Assembly: GCA_003858485.1 (NCBI GenBank)
Contig: RQYD01000003.1
Span: 1-64,000, forward strand
DNA length: 64,000 bases
Direction: 5' to 3'
DNA from: Clostridiales bacterium COT073_COT-073
Lineage (GTDB): Bacteria; Bacillota; Clostridia; Lachnospirales; Vallitaleaceae
Shown piece after piece: positions 17,546-26,448 of this stretch. The notes below the pieces were generated by a model. The model saw nothing but the letters and a program-made list of their open reading frames with translations. It was not told the origin of the DNA and made no database searches. Both the position numbers and the translations under genes were made by a program. Position 1 is the first letter of the stretch. Each line of letters starts with the position of its first letter.

Positions 17546-18394
17546 TTCGCTTTTTTTATCAAAGACGTTGATATCCAGTTTATTATACGGAATTTCAATG
17601 CCGGCCTGATCTAAGATTTTCTTCGATTCTTCCATTAAATCAAAATAAACTTCCCAGTAATCATCGGCATTGACCCATGAGCGGGAGGTAAAAGTCAGAG
17701 AGCTGGCTGCTTGCGCCGTCAAACGCAGGAATGGCTCGGGATCTTTTAAAATTTTGGGATGAGCATTAATCATCCTGGTCAGCAGCTGTTTCACTTTTTC
17801 AATATCCGAATCATAAGACACATTAAAGGCTAAATCAACCCGGCGTTGAGATTTGGCTGAATAATTAATGACTATTGAATTGGCCAGAGTGCCATTGGGG
17901 ATGGTAATGGCCTTGTTATCGGGAGTGAGCAGGCGTGAATTAAAAACCTGAATTTTATCAACTTTACCGGAAAAATTTTGAACTTCAATAAAATCACCAA
18001 CTTTAAAGGGTTTTAGAACAAGGATCAAAACCCCGCCGGCAAAATTAGAGAGGGAGCCTTGCAGAGCCATACCAATGGCTAAGCCAATGGTACCAAGCAA
18101 AGTAATGATCGAGCTTTCTTTTACGCCCAGCTGTAAGACAACGGTAATCAGCAGCAGCCCTTTTAAGGCAATGTTGGTAAAGGATTCTAAAAAAGTGGCA
18201 GCTGTGGGCTCAATATGTGAGCGCTTAAAGGCAGCTTTAATCAGCCGGGAAGTCCAGGAAATGAAAAACCAGCCAATCACTAAAATAGCCAGGGCGCCCA
18301 GAAGTTTAAACCCAAAATTGATTATGTTATCTAAAAAAAGTTGTTGGTTAAACCCATCAATATTTAACCAGTTCATGGCTTGTAATTGTATCAT
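17540..18394 (-). CDS. mscS: Small-conductance mechanosensitive channel MscS
   Basis: Membrane channel of 284 residues that opens under membrane tension to release solutes during osmotic downshock. There are three predicted transmembrane helices (about 27-50, 70-90, 95-125). The third is the glycine/alanine-rich pore helix (GTIGLAIGMALQGSLSNFAGG). The beta domain follows with FKVGDFIEV and the PNG turn, then the C-terminal alpha/beta cage. A GGAG ribosome binding site lies just upstream. It is a single gene flanked by repeats. Length and motifs match the compact E. coli-type MscS. Confidence 0.94.
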   Translation of the reverse strand: MIQLQAMNWLNIDGFNQQLFLDNIINFGFKLLGALAILVIGWFFISWTSRLIKAAFKRSHIEPTAATFLESFTNIALKGLLLITVVLQLGVKESSIITLLGTIGLAIGMALQGSLSNFAGGVLILVLKPFKVGDFIEVQNFSGKVDKIQVFNSRLLTPDNKAITIPNGTLANSIVINYSAKSQRRVDLAFNVSYDSDIEKVKQLLTRMINAHPKILKDPEPFLRLTAQAASSLTFTSRSWVNADDYWEVYFDLMEESKKILDQAGIEIPYNKLDINVFDKKSEK

Positions 18395-18460
18395 AGATTT
18401 CTCCTTTTTTATTGTTTAAAATAACTGCATCTTTATCAAAAATTCCGGTTCTAATCGATA

Positions 18461-18705
18461 ATTCAACTCTCTTCCGTTCCTAAAAACAACCTTTTTTTAG
18501 GCATGTGCTGCAAAAGCAATCTTACGAAGCAAGTTGCGAAAGCAGGGGGTAACCGCAAGCCGTCTTACGAAGTAAGTGGCGAAAGGCAGGTTGCCCACCC
18601 GGGCAGAAAAACGAAGTTTTTCGACAGGTTGTGTTAAATAGGTGATATGTTTCCGCTCTTCGGAGCGGGATAGAGCCCCAAAAAGACAGTGGGAAAGTTG
18701 AGTTA
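18461..18705. repeat. Family-2 interspersed repeat, copy 3 (expanded)
   Basis: This copy is about 245 bases, some 90 longer than the others. It has the same ends (TTCAACTCTCTTCC and CAGTGGGAAAGTTGAG) and the GAGCGGGATAGAGCCC block. The extra length comes from a second CTTACGAAGTAAGTGGCGAAAG-like unit and a small hairpin (AAAACGAAGTTTTTCG). Internal unit duplication is the simplest explanation. Confidence 0.72.
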
Positions 18706-18798
18706 ATTATAGTCAACCGATTTAAAAATGTCAAGAAAAGGAATGGTTTGTGATCGATGGGACAAAATTAAGAGTGATAGAGTTAAAATTATCTGTCC

Positions 18799-18905
18799 GC
18801 TGGTGAAGCGCCGGAAAATGTAAATGGGCGTTTTGCGATTGTTTCTATTTTCCCCTTTCGCAACATACTTCGCAAGATTGCTTTCGGGGCATATGCTTGT
18901 GTGCT
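18799..18905 (-). repeat. Family-3 interspersed repeat, copy 2
   Basis: It starts GCTGGTGAAGCGCCGGAAAA and ends GGGGCATATGCTTGTGTGC. It is in direct orientation with the next copy 248 bases downstream and inverted relative to the copy at 12221. Confidence 0.72.
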
Positions 18906-19046
18906 TTATATTTTTTAAGAAAACCTTTTGGTCTGCCGGCTTTACATTTTACAGGAAATACATTACAATATAAAATAAAAAGTTGTTGGGCCACCCACCA
19001 GCAGACCTTATACTTCGCACCAGCCGTGCCTTCAGTGCTTTTGTTC

Positions 19047-19154
19047 GCTGGTGAAGCGCCGGAAAATATAAATGTCCGTTTTGTGGTTGCTTCCATTTTC
19101 CCCTTTCGCGACATGCTTCGCAAGATTGCTTTTGGGGCATATGCTTGTGTGCTT
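19047..19154 (-). repeat. Family-3 interspersed repeat, copy 3
   Basis: It is nearly identical to the copy at 18799 (same start and end blocks), in direct orientation. The 140 bases between the copies hold no gene. The citrate synthase gene begins about 60 bases after it. Confidence 0.72.
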
Positions 19155-19212
19155 CAACTTAAAATAGATGATCAAAAAGTGATAAAATAAAATCAGTAGG
19201 GAGGTGCCGCCA

Positions 19213-20571
19213 GTGGAAAAAGAGAAGAGAATAGAAAATATGAAAAAATGGACAGCCATGATTACCAATAGTACCAGGATACCTAATGAATTCTATAGCC
19301 GCTTTGATGTCAAGCGCGGACTGAGGGACAGCAATGGCAGGGGAGTATTGGCGGGACTGACGAATATTGGCGGTATTCATTCCTATTTTGTGGATGAGGG
19401 CGAAACCGTACCAGTGCATGGCGAACTGTTTTATCGGGGGTATGAGATTAAAAATCTGGTTGATGGCTTTGCCGCAGAAAATCGTTTTGGTTTTGAGGAG
19501 ATTGTTTATTTGCTGCTAATGGGTGAATTGCCTGGTCAGGAAGAATTGAGAGCCTTTTATCAGGAACTTGCGCAGGCGCGTTTGAGTTTTCCGGAGGATT
19601 TTACCCGCAGCATGATCTTAAATATGCCCAGTAAATCAATTATGAATAGTTTTGCCAGAAGTGTGCTGTCGATGTATAGTCTGGATGAATATGCTGAAAG
19701 CACTGATACCGAAAAAGTGCTGGAGCAGTGTATCCGGTTGATTGCCGTTTTTCCAATGTTGGCGGTATATAGTTATTATGCGATCCAGCATTATCACCGT
19801 GGTAAAAGTTTGGTTATCCATGCACCACAGGAGCAATTTTCGACAGCTGAGAATTTTTTGTATATGCTGCGCAAAGATAATCAGTTTACCGACACTGAGG
19901 CTAAGCTCCTGGATATTTTACTGGTTCTGCATGCTGAACATGGCGGTGGTAATAACTCGACCTTTACCTCACATGTGGTGTCTTCTGCCGGGACTGACAC
20001 CTATTCGGTAGTAGCGGCAGCCTTGGGGGCACTAAAAGGAACCAGGCATGGCGGAGCAAATAGTAAGACTGCGCAAATGATGGCTGATTTAAAGGCACAG
20101 GTAAGTGATTTGGAAAAAGAAGAGGCCTTGATTTCCTATTTAAGTAATGTTTTGGATAAAAAGGCATTCGATGGCCAGGGCTTAATCTACGGAGTGGGCC
20201 ATGCAGTATATACCTTATCAGACCCAAGGGCAATTCTGCTTAAAAAATATGCGGAGAAATTAGCGGAAGAAAAGGGCCGAATGAAGGATTTTCAGCTCTA
20301 TCAAACGATTGAGCGAATTGCTCCGGAGTTGGTGATGGAGAAAAAAGGACTGCGGCTTCCGGTGGCGGTTAATGTTGACTTTTACAGCGGCTTTATTTAT
20401 GAAATGCTGGACATTCCGGAAGAGCTTTTGACACCATTGTTTGCGATGGCCAGAATTGCCGGCTGGTGTGCCCATCGGCTGGAGGAACAGGTTAATCAGA
20501 ATAAAATTATTCGTCCGGCCTATAAGAGTGTGGCGGAGCGTAAAGAGTATATTGCCATCAGTCAAAGATAA
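19213..20571 (+). CDS. gltA: Citrate synthase
   Basis: Condenses oxaloacetate and acetyl-CoA to citrate. 452 residues from a GTG start eight bases after GGGAGG; the in-frame GTG at 19204 overlaps that ribosome binding site, and an ATG at 19240 is an alternative. Active-site regions are visible: HAEHGGGNNSTFTSH (substrate histidine), GVGHAVYTLSDPRA (catalytic histidine) and NVDFYSGF with the catalytic aspartate. Aconitase follows on the same strand, so this pair makes isocitrate; no isocitrate dehydrogenase is in the window. In anaerobic Firmicutes this half-cycle usually supplies 2-oxoglutarate for glutamate. Confidence 0.95.
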   Translation: MEKEKRIENMKKWTAMITNSTRIPNEFYSRFDVKRGLRDSNGRGVLAGLTNIGGIHSYFVDEGETVPVHGELFYRGYEIKNLVDGFAAENRFGFEEIVYLLLMGELPGQEELRAFYQELAQARLSFPEDFTRSMILNMPSKSIMNSFARSVLSMYSLDEYAESTDTEKVLEQCIRLIAVFPMLAVYSYYAIQHYHRGKSLVIHAPQEQFSTAENFLYMLRKDNQFTDTEAKLLDILLVLHAEHGGGNNSTFTSHVVSSAGTDTYSVVAAALGALKGTRHGGANSKTAQMMADLKAQVSDLEKEEALISYLSNVLDKKAFDGQGLIYGVGHAVYTLSDPRAILLKKYAEKLAEEKGRMKDFQLYQTIERIAPELVMEKKGLRLPVAVNVDFYSGFIYEMLDIPEELLTPLFAMARIAGWCAHRLEEQVNQNKIIRPAYKSVAERKEYIAISQR

Positions 20572-20748
20572 AAAGAAATGGGAAAGCTTGGGATATACAT
20601 CCGGACAAAAATGGACAGCTTTTAATGGAAGAAATTACCAATACTTTTAATGCTCATAAAAGCAGAGGATTTGATTTTCAGGTCAGGAGGCAGGAGAGAG
20701 CAAAAAAGATGGAAATGGATTAAGGAAAAGATATTTAAAAGAACAGGA

Positions 20749-23469
20749 ATGATCGAAAACAGCAAATTAAATGGGAAGCTTTATCAAACAGGAAGGTTGG
20801 GTCAGGCAAAAATGAATCAGAATTATCAAGCGAAAATTGAAAATTACACTTATTTTGATATTGTGGCATGGTGCCGGGAAAATCAGGTGGAACTGGCAGA
20901 ATTACCATTTTCCATTCGGCTGTTGCTGGAAAATAATTTGCGCCATTTTGACGGCAAATACTTTACCGAAGAATATATAGGGCGCCTTGGCAATTGGGCA
21001 AAAGATTATGAGGCCAAAGAGATTCCGTTTTTGCCGGGCAGAATTTTATTGCAGGATTTAACCGGCGTACCGGCAGTTGTAGATATTGCCGCCATGCGTC
21101 AGGCTATGCTGGAGATGGGAGCAGCGCCGGAAAAAATCAATCCGCAGATTCCGGTTGATTTGGTGATCGATCATTCGGTGTCGATGGATTATGCCGGTCA
21201 GCCAGGTGCTCTGGAAAAAAATGTGGCTTTGGAATTTCAAAGAAATGCTGAGCGCTACCGCTTTTTGAAATGGGCAGAAAATAATTTAAGTAATTTCCGG
21301 GTTTTTGAACCGGGACAAGGAATTTGTCATCAGGTCAACTTGGAAAAAATCGCAACCGTAGTCAGTCAGGAAAATGAGTTATGTTACCCCGATACGGTGG
21401 TTGGTACGGATAGTCATACCACTATGATTAATGGCTTGGGCGTGTTAGGCTGGGGTGTTGGCGGGATTGAAGCGGAGGCCGCCATGCTGGGGCAGCCGAT
21501 TTATATGCTGAATCCGGAAGTGGTTGGCGTCAAAATGTCCGGCCGGGTATCAGGCAGTGTTACCGCTACCGATATTGTTTTGCATTTAACGCATTTACTG
21601 AGAAAAGTAGGGGTGGTTGGGAAATTTGTTGAGTATTTTGGCGAGGGGGCTGATCATCTGCCGGTGACAGACCGGGCGACAATTGCCAATATGGCGCCGG
21701 AATATGGAGCGACTATGGGTTATTTTCCGGTGGATAATAAGACTCTTGATTATTTACGGCTGACCGGCCGGAGTGAGGAAAATGTTTGGCTGGTTGAAAA
21801 GTATTGTCAGCAAAATGGATTATTCCGTCAGAAAAATAGCCCGGTGCCTAAGTATACCAAGGTGCTTGAAGTTGATTTAAGTGAAATTCGGCCCGCCCTG
21901 GCCGGACCGAAGCGGCCGCAGGATCTGGTATTGTTACCACAGCTTAAAGAAAATTTTATGGCCAGTTATGGAGTAGCAGAAGAGGAAGTAGCGGCTACAA
22001 TTCATAACCAGCAAGAGCCAGGACAGGATTTTACTTTAAATCATGGAACTATTGTATTGGCTGCCATTACCAGCTGTACCAATACTTCTAATCCACAAGT
22101 AATTTTGGGAGCAGGTTTATTAGCCAGGAAAGCGGTTGAAGCCGGATTAAAGGTACCGGCTTATGTTAAGACCAGTTTTGCCCCCGGCTCTTTGGCGGTG
22201 ACCAGATATCTGGAACAGGCGGGATTATTATCCGATTTAGAAAAATTAGGTTTTGGTATAGCCGGATATGGCTGTGCTACCTGTATCGGCAACAGTGGGC
22301 CTTTGGCTGAGGAAGTCAGCCGGCAAATTCAAGAAAGAAATTTACAGGTGGCCGGTATTTTAAGTGGTAATCGTAATTTTGAAGGCCGTATCCATCCCTT
22401 GATTCCGGCCAACTATTTGGCATCTCCGATTTTGGTGGTGGCTTTTGCACTGGCCGGCCGGATGACCATTGATTTGGAGAAAGAACCACTGGGCATAAAT
22501 CAGCAGGGGAAAAGCATTTATTTCCGGGATATTTGTCCCAGCCAGGAAGAAATGGAAACACTCATCCGGGCAGTGGTTAAACCGGAAGTTTTCCGCGGCA
22601 ACCAAAGCGCTTTCAGAAAAGAGTGGAATGCCTTGTCCGGAGAGAAAAGTGCTGTCTACCAATGGGAGGAAAGTTCCACTTATGTTCGGCTACCTAATTA
22701 TTTTGACAGTTTAATCAAAGCATATCATTTAAATAAGGAAGAAACCCATCCCATGACTGGAGATTTGCTGGTGGAAAAAGCAAAAGTACTGGCGATTTTA
22801 GGTGATTCAGTAACGACTGATCATATTTCACCGGCCGGTAGTATTGCGGCGGCAAGTCCGGCTGCCCGGTATTTACATGAGCATGGCATTGACAGAGCGG
22901 ATTTTAATTCCTATGGTTCCCGCCGGGGGAATCATGAAGTGATGGCGCGGGGAACTTTTGCCAATATTCGCCTGAAAAATCAAATGGCGGATGGTAAAAT
23001 CGGCGGTTATACCAAAAAAGAGGGGCAGCTCCTTAGTATTTATGAGGCGGCAATGGCTTATCAAGCTGAAAATACGCCATTGATTATATTGGCCGGTAAA
23101 GAATATGGAACCGGCAGCAGCCGGGACTGGGCGGCCAAGGGGCCATTGCTTTTGGGAGTGAAGGCAGTGGTGGCGGAAAGTTTTGAGCGGATTCATCGCA
23201 GCAATCTTTTAGGTATGGGTATTTTACCGCTACAATTTATGCCTGGAGAGTCGGCCGGCTACTATCATTTTAGCGGAGAAGAAAGTTTTTCGATCAGGCT
23301 GACTGAGGGCTGGAAAGCAAAGGCAATGGTTGAGGTTACGGCGCTTACTTCTGATGGCCGGGAATTGCGGTTTATGACTCAAAGCCGGCTGGATAATGAG
23401 GTAGAAATTGAATATTTTTTAAATGGTGGAATCTTAAATACGGTTTTAAAAGAAAAATGCTTATACTAA
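20749..23469 (+). CDS. acnA: Aconitate hydratase, AcnA/IRP1 type
   Basis: Iron-sulfur enzyme isomerising citrate to isocitrate, 906 residues from this start. The three cluster cysteines are in TSCTNTSNPQV and GYGCATCIGNSGPL. Other family blocks include DLVIDHSVSMDYAG, GTDSHTTMINGLGVLGWGVGGIEAE, SYGSRRGNHEVMARGTFANIR and GKEYGTGSSRDWAAKGP. The true start is uncertain. ATG 20812 also aligns with the family. The frame is open back to 20650, and a strong AGGAGG at 20685 is out of range for either start. It follows citrate synthase, probably in one operon. Confidence 0.94.
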   Translation: MIENSKLNGKLYQTGRLGQAKMNQNYQAKIENYTYFDIVAWCRENQVELAELPFSIRLLLENNLRHFDGKYFTEEYIGRLGNWAKDYEAKEIPFLPGRILLQDLTGVPAVVDIAAMRQAMLEMGAAPEKINPQIPVDLVIDHSVSMDYAGQPGALEKNVALEFQRNAERYRFLKWAENNLSNFRVFEPGQGICHQVNLEKIATVVSQENELCYPDTVVGTDSHTTMINGLGVLGWGVGGIEAEAAMLGQPIYMLNPEVVGVKMSGRVSGSVTATDIVLHLTHLLRKVGVVGKFVEYFGEGADHLPVTDRATIANMAPEYGATMGYFPVDNKTLDYLRLTGRSEENVWLVEKYCQQNGLFRQKNSPVPKYTKVLEVDLSEIRPALAGPKRPQDLVLLPQLKENFMASYGVAEEEVAATIHNQQEPGQDFTLNHGTIVLAAITSCTNTSNPQVILGAGLLARKAVEAGLKVPAYVKTSFAPGSLAVTRYLEQAGLLSDLEKLGFGIAGYGCATCIGNSGPLAEEVSRQIQERNLQVAGILSGNRNFEGRIHPLIPANYLASPILVVAFALAGRMTIDLEKEPLGINQQGKSIYFRDICPSQEEMETLIRAVVKPEVFRGNQSAFRKEWNALSGEKSAVYQWEESSTYVRLPNYFDSLIKAYHLNKEETHPMTGDLLVEKAKVLAILGDSVTTDHISPAGSIAAASPAARYLHEHGIDRADFNSYGSRRGNHEVMARGTFANIRLKNQMADGKIGGYTKKEGQLLSIYEAAMAYQAENTPLIILAGKEYGTGSSRDWAAKGPLLLGVKAVVAESFERIHRSNLLGMGILPLQFMPGESAGYYHFSGEESFSIRLTEGWKAKAMVEVTALTSDGRELRFMTQSRLDNEVEIEYFLNGGILNTVLKEKCLY

Positions 23470-23674
23470 AACCGATGTCAGTGATGGGAATCGTATAAGT
23501 CCTGAAAGCATTTTAAGTGCTTACGGAATCGGTAAAACAGACAATTTAAACGGGTAATACGATTAGCAATCGATTGAGTCAGCCGAATCAGTGGAATTTG
23601 ACAAGAATAAAAGATACCGGATGGGCGGTTTAAGAGTTCGGATGGAGTGAAATGAATAAAATGGAAAGGATGTT

Positions 23675-24772
23675 ATGCAAGTAAAATATAAAAAAGAACC
23701 GGAATATGATATTGTGATTGTGGGGGCGGGGCCGGCTGGAGCAACTTTAGCCCGGCTGCTGTCGCCAGTGTACCGGATTTTAATTTTAGATAAAAAGCCA
23801 ATTGAAAAAGAAATTTCAATGCAGGAAATGAAATGCTGTGGCGGTCTGCTGTCAGAAAGTGCACAAAAAGTGATGGCAGAAATGGGCTTAAATTTGCCGA
23901 CGGACATTTTGATTGCCCCGCAAACCTTTGCATTAAAGGTAATGGATTTGGGCTATCCGGTTGAAAGAAGTTACCAGAAGCATTATTTTAATATGGATCG
24001 GGCTAAATTTGAAAGCTGGCTGATTGGCCAGATCCCGGATCATGTGGAAAAACGGGAAAGACGATATGTCAAGGAATTTCATCGCTGCCAGGATGGCGTG
24101 GAGTTGATCGTCAAGAATCGCCAAACCGGTCAGGAAGAAAGGATTACCACTCATATGGCAGTAGCAGCTGATGGAGCTAATTCGATTTTCCGGAAAAAAT
24201 TATATCCACGTATGGCCTGGCCGGGATATGTGGCCTTACAGGAGTGGTATGAAAATGATGGCGGAATTGATTATTATGCGGCCATTACTGACGAAAGTAT
24301 TACCGACTTTTATTCTTGGTTGATTCCTAAGGGGAATGCCTTGATTTTAGGCAGTGCTCTTAATTTAGATGATGAAAATTTAAGTCCCAGTGAGCGGTTT
24401 CGGATGCTGAAAAGTAAATTAGAAGAACGGGGGTTAATTTTTGGTAAAAAAATATTGCGCGAAGGCTGTGAAATTATTCGCCCAATTAATAATCATTTAA
24501 CTACCGGAAATCGTAAAATTGCTTTGATTGGTGAAGCCGGCGGTTTTATCAGTCCGAGCTCGGCAGAGGGCTTTAGCTATGCTTTCCGGACGGCCCGGGC
24601 GCTGGCCGAGGCCATCAATGAAAAGGGAATTGATCAGTTTGCTACAAGCTATGCCAGGAACTGTCAAAATATCAAGCTAAATGTTTTAGCCAGAAATATC
24701 AAAGCGATTGGCATGTATCAGCCATTAAGCCGGAGATTGGCCTTAAAAACGGGATTTGGGGCAGTGAGATGA
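23675..24772 (+). CDS. FAD-dependent oxidoreductase, geranylgeranyl-reductase-like
   Basis: Predicted flavoprotein of 365 residues. The N-terminal dinucleotide-binding motif is IVGAGPAGATLARLL. A CCGGL motif follows where geranylgeranyl-reductase-family enzymes have a conserved cysteine. The second FAD contact (ALIGEAGGFISPSSAEGFSYAF) is near residue 290. Members reduce isoprenoid double bonds or act as lipid reductases such as E. coli CbrA. The substrate here is unknown. It is separated from aconitase by 205 bases and ends at a strong bidirectional terminator that forms the left edge of the defence-like island. Confidence 0.82.
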   Translation: MQVKYKKEPEYDIVIVGAGPAGATLARLLSPVYRILILDKKPIEKEISMQEMKCCGGLLSESAQKVMAEMGLNLPTDILIAPQTFALKVMDLGYPVERSYQKHYFNMDRAKFESWLIGQIPDHVEKRERRYVKEFHRCQDGVELIVKNRQTGQEERITTHMAVAADGANSIFRKKLYPRMAWPGYVALQEWYENDGGIDYYAAITDESITDFYSWLIPKGNALILGSALNLDDENLSPSERFRMLKSKLEERGLIFGKKILREGCEIIRPINNHLTTGNRKIALIGEAGGFISPSSAEGFSYAFRTARALAEAINEKGIDQFATSYARNCQNIKLNVLARNIKAIGMYQPLSRRLALKTGFGAVR

Positions 24773-24813
24773 TCATCATTCTATGGCCTTAAACCTGATC
24801 ATGAACAACATAT

Positions 24814-24860
24814 AAAAAAGAGTAAAGCTGACTTTGGATGGTCACTTTACTCTTTTTCTT
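24814..24860. terminator. Bidirectional terminator at the left edge of the island
   Basis: AAAAAGAGTAAAG pairs with CTTTACTCTTTTT around a GACTTTGGATGGTC apex. The same hairpin arms recur near 27105-27150 and 28485-28571, each time at the end of an XRE gene or fragment, so the hairpin is part of the duplicated unit. Confidence 0.8.
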
Positions 24861-25062
24861 TTGGGAAGGATACTTCCACCACTTCTTCAATCGCGCATTC
24901 CTGGAGTAGTTGGCAGATTTGCTCAAGGGTTTGCAGATTGATGTTTAGGTTAGGTTTTAATTTATGAATGGTTCGGGGATTGACCCTGTTTTTCATCAGA
25001 TAATAGGTGCTGAGATTTAGTTTTTTCATGGTATTCCACAGGGGATTATAATTATAGGGCAT
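24847..25062 (-). CDS. Small XRE/Cro-type HTH protein, copy A
   Basis: A 71-residue predicted DNA-binding protein. The pattern LWNTMKKLNLSTYYLMK, then NPRTIHKLKPN and LQTLEQICQLL, is a compact Cro/C1 helix-turn-helix. It is about 90% identical to copy C at 28560-28775, and a third copy at 27149 is truncated. The ATG at 25062 was preferred to the TTG two codons upstream. It ends inside a terminator hairpin. Upstream, in the opposite direction, is a WYL-gene remnant. In copy C the neighbour is an intact WYL gene, so the pair probably works as a regulatory unit. Confidence 0.78.
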   Translation of the reverse strand: MPYNYNPLWNTMKKLNLSTYYLMKNRVNPRTIHKLKPNLNINLQTLEQICQLLQECAIEEVVEVSFPKEKE

Positions 25063-25089
25063 AGGCAATTAAATGCTCTATTCCTAATG

Positions 25090-25238
25090 CTGAAGCGGTA
25101 ATGGACCAGCTGCCGACGGCTGAAATTTTGGAAGAAAAAGACGGAGCATATACCACCAAAGTCGAAACCTTTGGCAGAGAGATTGATATGTGGCTAAGAA
25201 GCCAGAGGGAATATGCGAGGGTGGTATGTAAAACATAG
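25090..25238 (+). pseudogene. 3' remnant of a duplicated WYL regulator gene
   Basis: This stretch encodes AEAVMDQLPTAEILEEKDG and continues to an RSQREYARVV-like end and a stop. It matches the last ~45 codons of the intact WYL gene (about 29857-29991) at roughly 85% of bases. It starts 28 bases from XRE copy A, whereas the intact locus has about 260 bases plus 270 codons between the same points. The simplest reading is a duplicated XRE-WYL unit from which most of WYL was deleted. Confidence 0.85.
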
Positions 25239-25269
25239 AAATAGATACTTTAGAAATAAACAAGATTGA

Positions 25270-25298
25270 TTGACAAAAAGTGAATTGAGAGATATAAT
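25270..25298 (+). promoter_or_regulatory. Consensus sigma-A promoter of the ATPase-TOPRIM pair
   Basis: TTGACA (25270-25275), a 17-base spacer and TATAAT (25293-25298) form a perfect consensus promoter 44 bases upstream of the ATPase start. It begins about 30 bases after the WYL remnant. Strong constitutive transcription is predicted. Confidence 0.85.
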
Positions 25299-25341
25299 TT
25301 TATTAGTTCTAAAAAGAAGAAGTAATGAAGGGGGCGATATT

Positions 25342-26448
25342 ATGATTGTGATGGATTTAAGAATTAATAATCTGTTTGGTTTTGAGGATTTTAAGGTTAA
25401 TTTTTCATATCCAAAGAAAATTGTAAATTCATTAATTGAAAATGAATTCCTTACCAGTAAACCAAGTTTTCGCTTTAAAAAACTGAATATTTTAATAGGG
25501 GCAAATGCATCAGGAAAGACATCTATGGGAAAAGCACTGATGAAAATTTTTAATTTTATTTCACGAAAAGACATTAGTGGTATCCTGGAAGTGATAAAAG
25601 ACAAAAGTAAGTCAGCAAGTTTTTCTATAGATTTCTTATGTGATGAAGAAGTGATGTATCGGGTAAGATGTTTATGCCGGGAAAATGCTGATAACACAGA
25701 AGAAAGCGTAGATTTAGAGGTTTATTCAACTAAAATACTAAAAAAAGATAGTTATGAATCATGTGTCAAAAAGTTACAATTGATGTATTCAGCAGAAGAG
25801 CAAAGTCGGTTATCCTATGCTGAAAAATTAAAATTAATCAAAAGTTTTGGTTGGCTGTTTACTTTTCCGGATAGTGGCTCCAAATTGCTTTTAGATGAAA
25901 ATGAAGTGGTTGATTTAAAGATTTTAAAGGCAATTTTACAAACTTTAGATAGTCATATCACAAATGTAAATAAAAGCAAGGAAGTAAAAAATGGCTATGT
26001 TATCCGGAGTAAAAATGGTGATGTGTTTATTCAAAATGGAGAAGTTGTGGATAAAAATATTTTATCCAGCGGAACGCAAATGGGAATTGACATTGCTTAT
26101 GTGTTAAGTTCAATTCAAAAAAATTCACATGGCTTTTATTTTTGCGATGAAAAGTTTTCCTTTATTCAGACAGATGTTGAGCAAGCAATTTTAAGTTTGA
26201 TGGTGTCATTGCTAAAGCCGAACAGTCAATTGTTTTTCACTTCACATAATATAGATTTATTAGAAATGGGATTTCCCAGACATTCTTTTACATTTTTGAG
26301 AAAAAATTCAATTATTGAAGCAGTTTACCCGGATAAATTAATCAAGAAAAATGATGTTTCCCTGCGCAATGTATTTAAAAATGATTTATTCGGAACAGCT
26401 CCGGACATTAGCAAACTATTTGCGATTGAAGAAGGTGTAGACGAATGA
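25342..26448 (+). CDS. AAA ATPase of an Abi-like two-gene defence system
   Basis: Predicted SMC/OLD-like ATPase of 368 residues (AAA_15/AAA_21 type). Walker A is GANASGKTS (about 51-59). A signature-like SSGTQMGIDIAYV comes late. The Walker B-like strand is GFYFCDEKF, and a switch histidine is in FFTSHNIDLLE. The start at 25342 has GGGGG upstream. The earlier in-frame TTG is the -35 hexamer itself and cannot be a start. It overlaps the TOPRIM gene by four bases (ATGA), so the pair is translationally coupled. AbiL (with RloB-like partner) and PARIS are known ATPase plus TOPRIM-like pairs; exact assignment needs a profile search. Confidence 0.82.
   Translation: MIVMDLRINNLFGFEDFKVNFSYPKKIVNSLIENEFLTSKPSFRFKKLNILIGANASGKTSMGKALMKIFNFISRKDISGILEVIKDKSKSASFSIDFLCDEEVMYRVRCLCRENADNTEESVDLEVYSTKILKKDSYESCVKKLQLMYSAEEQSRLSYAEKLKLIKSFGWLFTFPDSGSKLLLDENEVVDLKILKAILQTLDSHITNVNKSKEVKNGYVIRSKNGDVFIQNGEVVDKNILSSGTQMGIDIAYVLSSIQKNSHGFYFCDEKFSFIQTDVEQAILSLMVSLLKPNSQLFFTSHNIDLLEMGFPRHSFTFLRKNSIIEAVYPDKLIKKNDVSLRNVFKNDLFGTAPDISKLFAIEEGVDE

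Noticed and set aside
18799-19154. Possible CRISPR-like array from repeated GAAGCGCCGG blocks
   Set aside because: Only two copies, about 100 bases each with a 140-base gap and imperfect identity; no cas genes. They belong to a dispersed repeat family.
20709-20723. Possible four-codon leader peptide upstream of aconitase behind AGGAGG
   Set aside because: Spacing from the ribosome binding site is poor and no attenuator follows.
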